Assembly (NCBI GenBank): GCA_029063085.1
Contig: JAIDOW010000054.1
Coordinates: 30,100 to 94,099, forward strand
Length of the DNA stretch: 64,000 nt
Source of the DNA: Lachnospiraceae bacterium
GTDB lineage: Bacteria; Bacillota; Clostridia; Lachnospirales; Lachnospiraceae
Direction: 5' to 3'
Every line of letters starts with the position of its first letter. Position 1 is the first letter of the stretch. Below are positions 44,279 through 52,795 of the stretch, one piece after another. The notes under the pieces are model-generated. The model did no database searches, was not told the origin of the DNA, and was given only the letters and a program-made list of their open reading frames with translations. The position numbers and the translations under genes were made by a program.

Positions 44279-44289
44279 AATCCCATTTC
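44264..44289 (+). terminator. Hairpin over the ATPase stop codon
   Basis: Perfect 10 bp stem GAAATGGGAT / ATCCCATTTC with a 6 nt loop containing the stop codon. It lacks a T run, so it may pause, stabilise the mRNA or attenuate rather than terminate. Confidence 0.4.
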
Positions 44290-44443
44290 ATTAAATCGCA
44301 TTCTTAAGTTCCAACTGGCAAAGCAGCAGCACTTGTTCGAGTATTTGGAGGAAGCCACGAGGTTGTTGACCTGTCGATATTGTGCAACCAGTGTGACGAT
44401 TTGCCATTATCTGGCGATTATATTTGTAGCATGGAGGGAAGTT

Positions 44444-45106
44444 ATGGCAGACATTATCATAGTGGAGGATAACGAGGAAATTGGGGGCCTGCTGGCAGAT
44501 TTTCTGGAAGCAGAAGGATATGACACCTATCTTGCCCTGTCTGGTGAGGAAGCTTTGGAGGTTTATGCAGAAGAAACTGCAAAGCTTATCATTCTGGATA
44601 TTATGCTGCCGGGGATAGACGGTTTTGCAGTGTGTAGTAAGATCAGGGAACATGCCAATATTCCTATTATCATCGTAAGTGCAAAAGAGGGAAAAGAAGA
44701 TAAGCTAAATGGTCTTTTTCTGGGGGCAGATGATTATATCGAAAAACCATATGACATTGATATTTTGCTGGCAAAGGTAAAGGGTATTTTCAAGAGGAGA
44801 TACTCAACGGAAGAAATAATAGAAGGAAACATCCGTCTGGATAAAGTGGGGCGGCATTTATATGTAGATGGAACAGAAGTGGCTGTAACGGTAAAGGAAC
44901 TGGATTTGATGATTTATCTGATGGAAAACAAGGGTAAGGTGCTGACCAAAGATGAACTGTTTCACAAAATCTGGGGATTTGACAGTGACAGTGAGCCGCA
45001 GACGTTAACGGTGCATATTAAATGGCTGCGGGAAAAATTAGAGGAGGATCCGAAAAAGCCCCGGCATATACAGACTGTGTGGGGTGTGGGGTATCGCTTT
45101 GACTAA
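44444..45106 (+). CDS. OmpR-family response regulator
   Basis: A 220-residue regulator: receiver domain with acidic 'VEDNEE', phospho-Asp in 'LIILDIMLPGIDGFAV', Thr/Ser and Lys in 'IIIVSAKEGKEDKLNGLFLGADDYIEKPYD', followed by a winged-helix DNA-binding domain ending 'HIQTVWGVGYRFD'. The ORF track starts 37 codons early in the intergenic region; GGAGGGAAG before 44444 decides the start. Paired with the histidine kinase downstream and very probably controlling the ABC transporter upstream. Confidence 0.94.
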   Translation: MADIIIVEDNEEIGGLLADFLEAEGYDTYLALSGEEALEVYAEETAKLIILDIMLPGIDGFAVCSKIREHANIPIIIVSAKEGKEDKLNGLFLGADDYIEKPYDIDILLAKVKGIFKRRYSTEEIIEGNIRLDKVGRHLYVDGTEVAVTVKELDLMIYLMENKGKVLTKDELFHKIWGFDSDSEPQTLTVHIKWLREKLEEDPKKPRHIQTVWGVGYRFD

Positions 45107-45210
45107 CCTGATGGTAATAAGCAATACTATTTAACAATGTGTTGTATATTGGTGTATTGACATATAGTTGTTAATAATTTGGCACCGGTTGTAAAAGATA
45201 GGAATAGAAT

Positions 45211-46521
45211 ATGAAGCAAGTGAACAGACTCATTTTTCTGGTTGTTTTTGTTTTTTTATTGCTGATGTGTGCAGTCAATATTTATCTTACACAGAAAAGC
45301 TTTCAGAATGCAGACAGTCAGTACAGAGTATCCATTAATAGAATAGAGAAGGCTGTTATAGCGTTTGAGAAGGAAAAAAAGCGGGCACCGGTCAATCTGG
45401 AGGAACTGATACAGTATACAGGTATGGGAGAGTATTCACAGGTGACGGGCTTGTATAGTATTGCACCTGCTGACCATACAAAGCAGGATGTGGACGATTT
45501 TTTACGGGAAGAAATGTCAGATTATGCAATGTTTGCGACGGGAGAATATTATTACAAAATAACCTATCGTTCAGATAAACAGATAAAGGGGCAGATGCTC
45601 CTGCTGGTAAACACGATGGGTTTTGTCATGTTGGCAGTGGTTTTGATATTTTTGTTTTATATCAAACAAAAGATTCTCATGCCTTTTTACTGTCTTTCGG
45701 AGGTTCCTTATGAGCTGTCAAAAGGGAATCTGACAATTCCCCTTAAAGAAAATAAAAACAGGTTTTTTGGCAGATTCGTATGGGGGCTGGATTTGCTCAG
45801 GGAAAATCTGGAGGAGCAAAAGGCAAGGGAACTGGAACTGCAACGGGAAAAGAAAGTTCTTTTATTATCATTATCCCATGACATTAAAACACCTCTTAGT
45901 GCAATCAAGCTGTATGCCAGGGCATTAAGTAAAAATCTTTATCATGAGGAGTGCAAAAAATTAGAGGTTGCATGCAATATCAATGATAAAGTAGATGAAA
46001 TAGAGGGTTACATTTCAGAAATCGTAAAAGCTTCCAATGAGGATTTTCTTCATTTTGAAGTGACAAATGGGGAAGTTTATATAAAGGAAGTGCTAGAACA
46101 AATCAGGGAGTATTATGAAGATAAAATGGTATTAAACCAGATAGAATTCAGCATGGGAGATTACAGGAACTGTCTGGTATACGGTGATAAAGACCGACTC
46201 ATAGAGGTTTTACAAAATATTATCGAAAATGCGATCAAATATGGTGACGGGAAGAAAATCTGGCTGGAGATGGAGCGGGAGGATGAAGAATATAAAATTT
46301 GGATTTGTAATACGGGTTGCAAACTTCCGAATAAGGAGCTGCCGCATATTTTTGACAGTTTTTTTAGGGGAAGCAATGTAGAAAAAAGGCCGGGAAGCGG
46401 TCTTGGACTTTATATCTGTCGGCAGCTTATGCATTTGATGGAAGGGGAGATTACCTCAGCGATTGTTCCTGAGGAAAATGACCATATAATGAGCATTTGT
46501 GTGGTAGTGCATTTAATTTAA
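45211..46521 (+). CDS. Sensor histidine kinase
   Basis: A 436-residue membrane kinase: N-terminal helix, an extracytoplasmic sensor region of ~110 residues, a second helix ('MLLLVNTMGFVMLAVVLIFLFYI'), HAMP-like linker, H-box 'LSLSHDIKTPLSAIKLYARAL', N-box 'QNIIENAIKYGDG', and 'FRGSNVEKRPGSGLGLYICRQL'. Ligand unknown; the neighbouring FtsX-type transporter suggests sensing of an envelope-active compound. Follows its response regulator by 104 bp. Confidence 0.93.
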   Translation: MKQVNRLIFLVVFVFLLLMCAVNIYLTQKSFQNADSQYRVSINRIEKAVIAFEKEKKRAPVNLEELIQYTGMGEYSQVTGLYSIAPADHTKQDVDDFLREEMSDYAMFATGEYYYKITYRSDKQIKGQMLLLVNTMGFVMLAVVLIFLFYIKQKILMPFYCLSEVPYELSKGNLTIPLKENKNRFFGRFVWGLDLLRENLEEQKARELELQREKKVLLLSLSHDIKTPLSAIKLYARALSKNLYHEECKKLEVACNINDKVDEIEGYISEIVKASNEDFLHFEVTNGEVYIKEVLEQIREYYEDKMVLNQIEFSMGDYRNCLVYGDKDRLIEVLQNIIENAIKYGDGKKIWLEMEREDEEYKIWICNTGCKLPNKELPHIFDSFFRGSNVEKRPGSGLGLYICRQLMHLMEGEITSAIVPEENDHIMSICVVVHLI

Positions 46522-46649
46522 TAAAAAATAGAATTCATCATTTTATATCGTTTCCCTCATGATTACAAGTGCAGAGAAGGGCAAAGAGGGAAAGAAAAAA
46601 CTATAATAACAGATAAAAAAACCGAAAAAAATACTACTGCAATAATGTC

Positions 46650-46975
46650 CTATTTTTCATCGAGGATTCTCTCAACTATTTCCAGTTGCTCTGTTTCCTG
46701 CTGCACTTGATATTCCGTAACAGTCAGGTCATGATTTTTTCCTTTCTGCTGCTCCCGCACAAGTACACCGTAATGAATAAGCATTTCTATACTTTCTGTT
46801 TGCCTTAGACGGTTTTGCAGGATGTTCTCCAGTGCCTTAGGTGTGAATACAGAGCGTTTAGAAGCCTGCGTTTCCAGCCTTCGCTTAGAGCCCCTGCCTA
46901 CGGGAACAACCACCACATGCATTGCGGGCTTGCCTCATCGAAATGGACAAATCTTTTTGGAGTCATTGACAAATT
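46650..46975 (-). pseudogene. MobV-type relaxase remnant, frameshifted
   Basis: On the minus strand one frame reads 'RFVHFDEASP' and the next 'MHVVVVPVGRGSKRRLE', continuing to 'SVFTPKALENIL'. Together they form the HxDExxPHxH metal-binding motif of Mob/Pre relaxases, interrupted by loss of one base (CAC to CA). Both ends of the gene are missing. It marks a former mobilisable element at the left edge of the TetR/ABC/MATE module. Confidence 0.7.
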
Positions 46976-46982
46976 CCACGGC

Positions 46983-47021
46983 TTGCTGTATTATATAACG
47001 GTGATATATAACAGTGTTATA
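46983..47021 (+). promoter_or_regulatory. Promoter and operator of the TetR gene
   Basis: TTGCTG and TATATA with a 16 bp spacer; a perfect palindrome TATAAC-AGT-GTTATA (47007-47021) covers the -10 and a further TATAAC lies 13 bp upstream. This fits autorepression by the TetR protein. Confidence 0.55.
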
Positions 47022-47036
47022 AATGGAGATAACCCA

Positions 47037-47660
47037 ATGAGTGAAGCAGAACAGACAACATTAAACTTAATTCTTTCGGCTGCCATGCAGGAATTTCTTG
47101 ACAAGGGCTTCAAATCTGCTTCCTTGCGGAATATTGTCAAAATGGCAGGTGTGACAACAGGTGCGTTCTATGGTTACTATGACAGTAAGGAAGATTTATT
47201 TGAAGCACTGGTAGGTGAACAGTACGACTATTTTATGGACTGCTTTTGCAAGGCACAACGCAAGTTCGCAGAAATTCCGCCAGAGGAACAACCAAACAAT
47301 CTTAGCAATATTTCCGGTGAGTGTATGTATGAAATGCTTTTATATGCCTATAAACATTTGAATGAATTTAAGCTCATTCTTTGCCATTCAGAGGGAACAC
47401 GTTTTTCAAAACTGATTGATGCAATGGTAGAGATAGAAACAAAAGGAACACATGATTATTTAGCGGTTCTTAAAAAGATAGGCAGACCGGCTCCACCCAT
47501 TGATGAACGGTTAGAGCATATATTGATTACGGGAATGTTTAACACATATTTTGAGTTGATTATACATGAAATGCCACTTGAAGAAGCAAAGCATTATCTA
47601 ACAGAAATGAGAGCTTTTTATACTGCCGGCTGGTTGAAAATTATGGGGCAGTCAAATTGA
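47037..47660 (+). CDS. TetR/AcrR-family regulator
   Basis: A 207-residue repressor: N-terminal HTH 'ILSAAMQEFLDKGFKSASLRNIVKMAGVTTGAFYGYYDSKEDLFEAL' and an all-helical ligand-binding C-terminus. The start is the ATG after TGGAGAT; the ORF-track frame upstream runs into the relaxase remnant. It is followed on the same strand by the two ABC half-transporter genes, 285 bp away, and probably controls them together with itself. Ligand unknown. Confidence 0.92.
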   Translation: MSEAEQTTLNLILSAAMQEFLDKGFKSASLRNIVKMAGVTTGAFYGYYDSKEDLFEALVGEQYDYFMDCFCKAQRKFAEIPPEEQPNNLSNISGECMYEMLLYAYKHLNEFKLILCHSEGTRFSKLIDAMVEIETKGTHDYLAVLKKIGRPAPPIDERLEHILITGMFNTYFELIIHEMPLEEAKHYLTEMRAFYTAGWLKIMGQSN

Positions 47661-47827
47661 CTTTTGCGGCAGTTGCCAAATAGCTATGCTTGCATAGATA
47701 TTTGGTTCAATGCTTGTAGAAATAAAAACGGAAGACTTGTCGGGGGAATCTGCCAGTAATTTATGTTGCTTGAACATTAGTAGTTCAAGCAGATATGATA
47801 ATGGAAAGCATGTGCTTTCCATTATAT

Positions 47828-47874
47828 TTGACATGTAGGTTAGTTGAAACTAACAAAAAGAAGGATGAACTAAC
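47828..47874 (+). promoter_or_regulatory. ABC operon promoter with candidate metalloregulator operator
   Basis: TTGACA at 47828; in its spacer the inverted repeat GTTAGTT-GA-AACTAAC (47839-47854), and AACTAAC again at 47868, 20 bp after the first. The -10 (TAACAA) is weak. The AACTAAC pair with 13 bp between copies is the same arrangement as at the feo promoter. A hairpin (GATAT...AGG / CCT...ATATC, about 47884-47918) follows in the leader. Confidence 0.5.
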
Positions 47875-47945
47875 TGAGAAGGGGATATCCGAGGGCGGCT
47901 ATTTTGTCCTCATATCATAAAAATTTTTCAAGGAGGTTTTTTTCA

Positions 47946-49799
47946 ATGAAAAAACAGTCTAATTTATCAAGATTGATGACCTATGCCGGTGGGCATAGGA
48001 TATTAACCTATCTTTCTTGGATACTGTCTGTGATGAGTGCGCTGTTGGCTCTTGTGCCTTTTTGGTATATATGGCGTATCATTCACGACATACTGGAAGT
48101 TTCACCGGACTTTGCACAGGCTGGGGATGTCACACGCTATGGCTGGTCCGCTGTACTATTTGCGGTTATATCTATTGTTGTATATATAGCCGCTTTAATG
48201 TGTTCGCATATAAGTGCGTTCCGGGTTGCTGCTAATATCCGAAAAGAGCTTATGCGGCATATTACTGCGTTACCGCTTGGAGTAACAGAAAAGTATGGAA
48301 GCGGGAAATTGCGGAGAATAGTTAATAATTCCAGTACCGCCACGGAAACGTACCTTGCACACAGGCTGCCTGATAAAGCAGGTGCAATTGCCACACCCAT
48401 AGGACTGCTCTTTTTACTGCTTGCGTTTGATTGGCGGTTAGGGCTTTTAAGCCTTGTTCCCGTCTGCCTCGGTTTTCTCATTATGATGAAAATGACTGGA
48501 AAAGATATGGAACAGAGGATGGAACAATACCAAAATGCACTTTCCGATATGTCAAATGAAGCAGTTGAATATGTAAGGGGCATTCCTGTAGTAAAGACTT
48601 TCGGGCAGACAATTTTTTCTTTTAAGCGTTTCAAAGATGCGATTGACAATTACGAAAAATGGGTAATCGCATATACAAAAGGATTGCGTTTGCCTATGAT
48701 GCTCTATACGACGGCAATCAATGGTGTATTTGCGTTTTTGATTGCGGGAGGTCTTATCTTTACAAGAGGTGGTGTGACAAATGAATTGCTGCTAAATCTT
48801 ATCTTCTATATTGTGATTACACCCGTTATCGGTACAACACTCACAAAAATCATGTTTATGAGTGAGGACTCAATGATCGTAGGAGACGCAATTAACAGGA
48901 TTGATGAAGTGCTGAACGAAAAGCAATTATCTGAAAGCAAGGTGAATAATGTACCGAATGACAATGGGGTTACATTAGAACATGTTAGTTACAGCTACAA
49001 GGGAAGTTCGACAGGGCAGAAAGGCGGTCTGGCCCATGACGGTGAGAAAAACGCGCTCAATGATGTGTCATTGAGAGTTAAGCCAGGACAGGTGGTAGCA
49101 TTAGTAGGTGCATCTGGCGGCGGTAAAACGACCCTTGCAAATATCGTTGCTAGATTTTTTGATCCCGGGGAGGGGCGCATACTGATAGGAAATATTGACA
49201 TACGCGATATTCCGAAAGAAACATTGATGAATAAGGTATCTTTTGTATTTCAGAACAGCCACCTTATCAAAGCGTCTATATTGGAAAATGTGCGTATGGC
49301 AAAACCAGCCGCAACACGTGAAGAAATCGTCCATGCTCTGGAAGCTGCACAGTGCCTGGATATTATTGAAAAATTACCGAATGGCATAGATACGGTTATT
49401 GGAACAAAAGGCGTATATCTGTCTGGTGGTGAACAGCAGCGAATTGCGATTGCCCGTGCGATTTTGAAAAATGCACCTATCCTGATTCTTGATGAGGCCA
49501 CGGCATTTGCTGATCCCGATAATGAGGTACGCGTTGGGCAGGCTTTATCTGCTCTTTCTAAAGGGGACCCACAGAGCAATTGCTCTAGAAAAACGGTTAT
49601 TATGATTGCACACAGATTATCGTCAATCACAGATGCAGATTGCATTTATGTACTGCAAGACGGTGAGATTGTCGAAAGTGGCACTCATAGTCAACTGCTA
49701 GAGAAAAACGGAACATTTACACGTATGTGGAAAAATTATTCTGAAGCGGCAGAATGGAAAATCTTTAATGAGAATAAGGGATTGGAGGTTAAAGCATGA
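47946..49799 (+). CDS. ABC half-transporter (permease-ATPase), subunit 1
   Basis: A 617-residue exporter-fold half-transporter: about six membrane helices, then the ATPase with Walker A 'GASGGGKTTLANI', signature 'YLSGGEQQRIAIARAIL', Walker B 'ILILDEATAFADPDNE' and 'VIMIAHRLSSI'. The D-loop reads 'AFADPDNE' instead of the usual 'SALDxxxE', hinting at an asymmetric heterodimer with the next gene. Type is that of YbtP/IrtA-like proteins that import metal chelates or export drugs. AAGGAGG precedes the ATG at 47946. The last 4 bp overlap the partner gene. Confidence 0.92.
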   Translation: MKKQSNLSRLMTYAGGHRILTYLSWILSVMSALLALVPFWYIWRIIHDILEVSPDFAQAGDVTRYGWSAVLFAVISIVVYIAALMCSHISAFRVAANIRKELMRHITALPLGVTEKYGSGKLRRIVNNSSTATETYLAHRLPDKAGAIATPIGLLFLLLAFDWRLGLLSLVPVCLGFLIMMKMTGKDMEQRMEQYQNALSDMSNEAVEYVRGIPVVKTFGQTIFSFKRFKDAIDNYEKWVIAYTKGLRLPMMLYTTAINGVFAFLIAGGLIFTRGGVTNELLLNLIFYIVITPVIGTTLTKIMFMSEDSMIVGDAINRIDEVLNEKQLSESKVNNVPNDNGVTLEHVSYSYKGSSTGQKGGLAHDGEKNALNDVSLRVKPGQVVALVGASGGGKTTLANIVARFFDPGEGRILIGNIDIRDIPKETLMNKVSFVFQNSHLIKASILENVRMAKPAATREEIVHALEAAQCLDIIEKLPNGIDTVIGTKGVYLSGGEQQRIAIARAILKNAPILILDEATAFADPDNEVRVGQALSALSKGDPQSNCSRKTVIMIAHRLSSITDADCIYVLQDGEIVESGTHSQLLEKNGTFTRMWKNYSEAAEWKIFNENKGLEVKA

Positions 49800-51526
49800 T
49801 TAAGACATTGCAAAGACGCTTTGCGTTATCAAGACAAGGGGCTGTTGATTTGATAAAAGGTTGTATTGCTTGTGCTCTTCAGGATATATCCTTTATGTTT
49901 CCTGTCGGGCTTCTGTATTACTTTGTGATTGATACAATGAATGGAGGTGTAAATGGAAATCGCGTTGTTTTCTATGTAACTGCAGCTTTGGTTTGCTTAT
50001 GCCTGATATTTATTGCAACTTGGTTTCAATATAACGCTACTTATTTAGCTACTTATGTGGAAAGCGGGGTAAGGCGTATTTCTTTAGCGGAAACTTTACG
50101 TAAAATCCCATTGTCTTTTTTTGGTAAAAAAGACCTTGCCGATTTGACAAATTCTATCATGGGAGATTGTGCAACACTTGAAACAGCATTTTCCCATTAT
50201 GTACCCGCTTTGGCAGGTTCCCTTATTTCAACAACACTGATTGCAATCTGCCTTTTTGCTTATGACTGGCGTATGGCTCTTGCAGCAGTTTGGGTTTTGC
50301 CAATTGCGTTTACAATCACGTTCTTTTCAGCCCGTATACAGGAATATTTCAACCATAAATCTGTAACGGCAAATGTTGCACTTGAAAGCGGTGTGCAGGA
50401 GTGTATCGAATGTTTACAGGATTTAAAGGCGAATAATGCAGAAGAAAGCTATTTGAAAGGACTTGATAAAAAAATAGATTATGTGGAAAAAAGGCATATT
50501 ATTACAGAATTTGGAACAGCCTTGTTTGTTGTTTCATCAACACTGATATTAAAGTTCGGGATTGCTACAGTTGCGCTTGTAGGTTCTACCCTGCTCATTC
50601 GTGGAGAGATTACTATTCCCTTGTTTTTTATGTTTTTGCTTGTTGCTTCCAGGCTGTATGCTCCGCTTGAGGGAGCATTACAAAATCTTGCTGCGGTGAT
50701 TTCCACCAAAACAAACATAAACCGTATGAATGAAATTTTTGATCAGCCCATTCAGACAGGCAGCAACAGGGTCACGAATAAAGGCTATGATATTGTGTTT
50801 GACCATGTAGGTTTTGCCTACAACACTGGAGAAACCGTATTGAAAGATGTGTCCTTTACGGCAAAACAAGGGGAAGTTACCGCCTTAGTCGGACCGTCTG
50901 GCGGTGGCAAAACTACGGTATCGCGTCTTGCTGCGAGGTTTTGGGATATAAGCAGGGGCAAAATCACTGTCGGAGGTATGGACATATCGAAGATAGAGCC
51001 GGAAACATTATTATCACTGTACTCTATTGTGTTTCAAGATGTAACGCTGTTTAACAATACAATCATGGAGAATATCAGAATAGGCCGAAAGGATGCTACG
51101 GATGAAGAAGTGATTGAAGCAGCAAGGTTAGCAAATTGTGAGGAATTTGCAGCAAAGCTTCCGGATGGTTATAACAGTATGATTGGTGAAAATGGTTGTG
51201 AACTTTCAGGTGGTGAAAGGCAGCGTATTTCTATCGCCCGGGCATTCCTCAAAAATGCACCTATTATTTTACTGGATGAAGCAACGGCAAGCCTTGATGT
51301 GGAAAATGAAACATTGATACAGTCCGCTTTGTCAAGGCTGATAAAGGATAAGACTGTACTTGTTATCGCTCACCGTATGCGAACCGTAAGCGGTGCAGAT
51401 AAAGTTGTTGTACTTTCTGACGGTACGGTTGCAGAGCAGGGGGAACCGGGGGAACTGATGAGTACAGGCAAGATTTACCCGCACATGGTAAAGCTGCAAA
51501 TGATTAGTGAGGAATGGGGTATTTAG
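49796..51526 (+). CDS. ABC half-transporter (permease-ATPase), subunit 2
   Basis: A 576-residue partner of the preceding gene: six membrane helices, ATPase with Walker A 'GPSGGGKTTVSRLAARF', Q-loop 'YSIVFQDVTLF', signature 'ELSGGERQRISIARAFL', Walker B 'IILLDEATASLDVENE', 'VLVIAHRMRTV'. This half has the canonical D-loop and so likely carries the consensus catalytic site. ATGA overlap with subunit 1 indicates coupled translation of a heterodimer. Substrate unknown; iron-chelate import and drug export both fit. Confidence 0.92.
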   Translation: MIKTLQRRFALSRQGAVDLIKGCIACALQDISFMFPVGLLYYFVIDTMNGGVNGNRVVFYVTAALVCLCLIFIATWFQYNATYLATYVESGVRRISLAETLRKIPLSFFGKKDLADLTNSIMGDCATLETAFSHYVPALAGSLISTTLIAICLFAYDWRMALAAVWVLPIAFTITFFSARIQEYFNHKSVTANVALESGVQECIECLQDLKANNAEESYLKGLDKKIDYVEKRHIITEFGTALFVVSSTLILKFGIATVALVGSTLLIRGEITIPLFFMFLLVASRLYAPLEGALQNLAAVISTKTNINRMNEIFDQPIQTGSNRVTNKGYDIVFDHVGFAYNTGETVLKDVSFTAKQGEVTALVGPSGGGKTTVSRLAARFWDISRGKITVGGMDISKIEPETLLSLYSIVFQDVTLFNNTIMENIRIGRKDATDEEVIEAARLANCEEFAAKLPDGYNSMIGENGCELSGGERQRISIARAFLKNAPIILLDEATASLDVENETLIQSALSRLIKDKTVLVIAHRMRTVSGADKVVVLSDGTVAEQGEPGELMSTGKIYPHMVKLQMISEEWGI

Positions 51527-51651
51527 CATAATGCGGCTTAAGGATTGAGAGTCTGGAGAATCAGAAAAAGAATATTGGAAGAAAAATGGTTGGCTGGGCA
51601 AGAAACGATCTTGGAAATAATATAATGTAGATAGGTTGTATTCAATAATTG

Positions 51652-51699
51652 TAACAGTAGGATTTCGGGTGGTTTTATTCGGATTCTACTGTTATTTTT
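51652..51699 (+). terminator. Terminator of the ABC operon
   Basis: Stem TAACAGTAG / CTACTGTTA followed by five T, with a 25 nt loop. Confidence 0.8.
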
Positions 51700-51700
51700 G

Positions 51701-51748
51701 TTGACAGATGATATATAACATGTTACCTTTTGAAAGGTAACATGTTAC
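51701..51748 (+). promoter_or_regulatory. MarR promoter with paired operator
   Basis: TTGACA at 51701; TAACATGTTA (51716-51725) and GTAACATGTTAC (51737-51748) are two palindromes 22 bp centre to centre, and the whole block is also a larger inverted repeat (ACATGTTACCTTT / AAAGGTAACATGT). Arrangement fits two MarR dimers on one face of the DNA. Confidence 0.65.
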
Positions 51749-51763
51749 ATACTGGAGGGTTTT

Positions 51764-52234
51764 ATGAATATAAAAGATGTAATAAATAATGAAAATGTAG
51801 ATTTTTCAGGAATTGAATTGTCATACTTTTTGCTAGGATTATTGAGTGCTTTTGATAATCGTTTTCAAGCTATGGCAGATAAGACTATGGGAGAAATCAG
51901 TTGGAAGCAATTTTTTGCTATTATCTGCATTAATCTTTGCAAGGAGAATCCTACCATTAAAGAACTTGCGGAAATATTAGGCAGCTCTCATCAAAATGTG
52001 AAGCAGATTCTTCTGAAACTTGAGAAAAAAGGCTTTGTGAACATTTATGCTGATGCAGAAGACAGAAGAAAACAGCGAATTGAGCTGACTGACTATTGCA
52101 GGGACTTCTGTGAAAAAAATGATGAAATGAGCACGAAAATTATGACAAAGATGTTTGAAGGTATCTCCCCGGAACAATTGCAGTTGACTATTCACACCAT
52201 CATACAGATTGATAACAATTTAAAAGAAATATAA
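51764..52234 (+). CDS. MarR-family regulator
   Basis: A 156-residue winged-helix repressor: 'ITWKQFFAIICINLCKENPTIKELAEILGSSHQNVKQILLKLEKKGFVNIYADAEDRRKQRIELT'-type core, with the wing 'DAEDRRKQRIELTDY'. Cysteines in the HTH-flanking helix could make it redox-sensitive, but this is speculation. CTGGAGGG precedes the ATG. The flavodoxin gene follows after 12 bp, so the regulator and a flavoprotein form an operon behind the double palindrome. Confidence 0.93.
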   Translation: MNIKDVINNENVDFSGIELSYFLLGLLSAFDNRFQAMADKTMGEISWKQFFAIICINLCKENPTIKELAEILGSSHQNVKQILLKLEKKGFVNIYADAEDRRKQRIELTDYCRDFCEKNDEMSTKIMTKMFEGISPEQLQLTIHTIIQIDNNLKEI

Positions 52235-52246
52235 GGAGTACTTTTT

Positions 52247-52777
52247 ATGAATAAAGGAATTATTTTATATCAGTCAAAATATGGTGCGACTAAGAAGTAT
52301 GCACATTGGTTACAGATAGAAACTGGATTTGATTGGTCAGAGACTAAATCCGCAAGCCTGCAACAACTTTGTGAATATGATACCATAATCCTTGGTGGTG
52401 GAGTATATGCATCTGGGATTGCAGGATTGTCCTTCTTAAAGAAAAATATTCATAATTTGGAAGATAAAAAAATACTTGTATTTTGTGTAGGAGCATCACC
52501 GTATGATGAGAGTGCCATTGCCCAGATTAGGAAGCTGCATTTTAAGGATGGACTAAGTGAAGTTCCATTAGTATACTGTCGAGGAGCATGGGACGAGGAT
52601 GCAATGACATTTAAGGATAGAACTTTATGTAAGATGCTGCAGAAGGTTGTGGCAAAAAAAGATCCTGCTGAATATGAGGTTTGGGAAAAAGCTTTAATGT
52701 GTGCTGTGGGTCAAAAGTGTGACTGGACAGACAAAAAGTATTTGGAACCAGTCATGGAGTATCTGCAAAAGGAATAA
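52247..52777 (+). CDS. Flavodoxin domain protein
   Basis: A 176-residue protein of the flavodoxin_5/HemG-like group: 'GIILYQSKYGATKKYAHWL' (FMN phosphate loop), 'YDTIILGGGVYASGIAGLSFLKKN' and 'KILVFCVGASPYDE'. It carries electrons through FMN; in other bacteria relatives oxidise protoporphyrinogen, but here haem synthesis genes are not nearby. TAAGGAG precedes the ATG. Cotranscribed with marR. Confidence 0.85.
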   Translation: MNKGIILYQSKYGATKKYAHWLQIETGFDWSETKSASLQQLCEYDTIILGGGVYASGIAGLSFLKKNIHNLEDKKILVFCVGASPYDESAIAQIRKLHFKDGLSEVPLVYCRGAWDEDAMTFKDRTLCKMLQKVVAKKDPAEYEVWEKALMCAVGQKCDWTDKKYLEPVMEYLQKE

Positions 52778-52795
52778 TACATGAAAATCTGTTAT

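Noticed and set aside
47652-47834. 60-residue minus-strand ORF between TetR and the ABC operon
   Set aside because: Overlaps a hairpin and the ABC promoter; no start signal.
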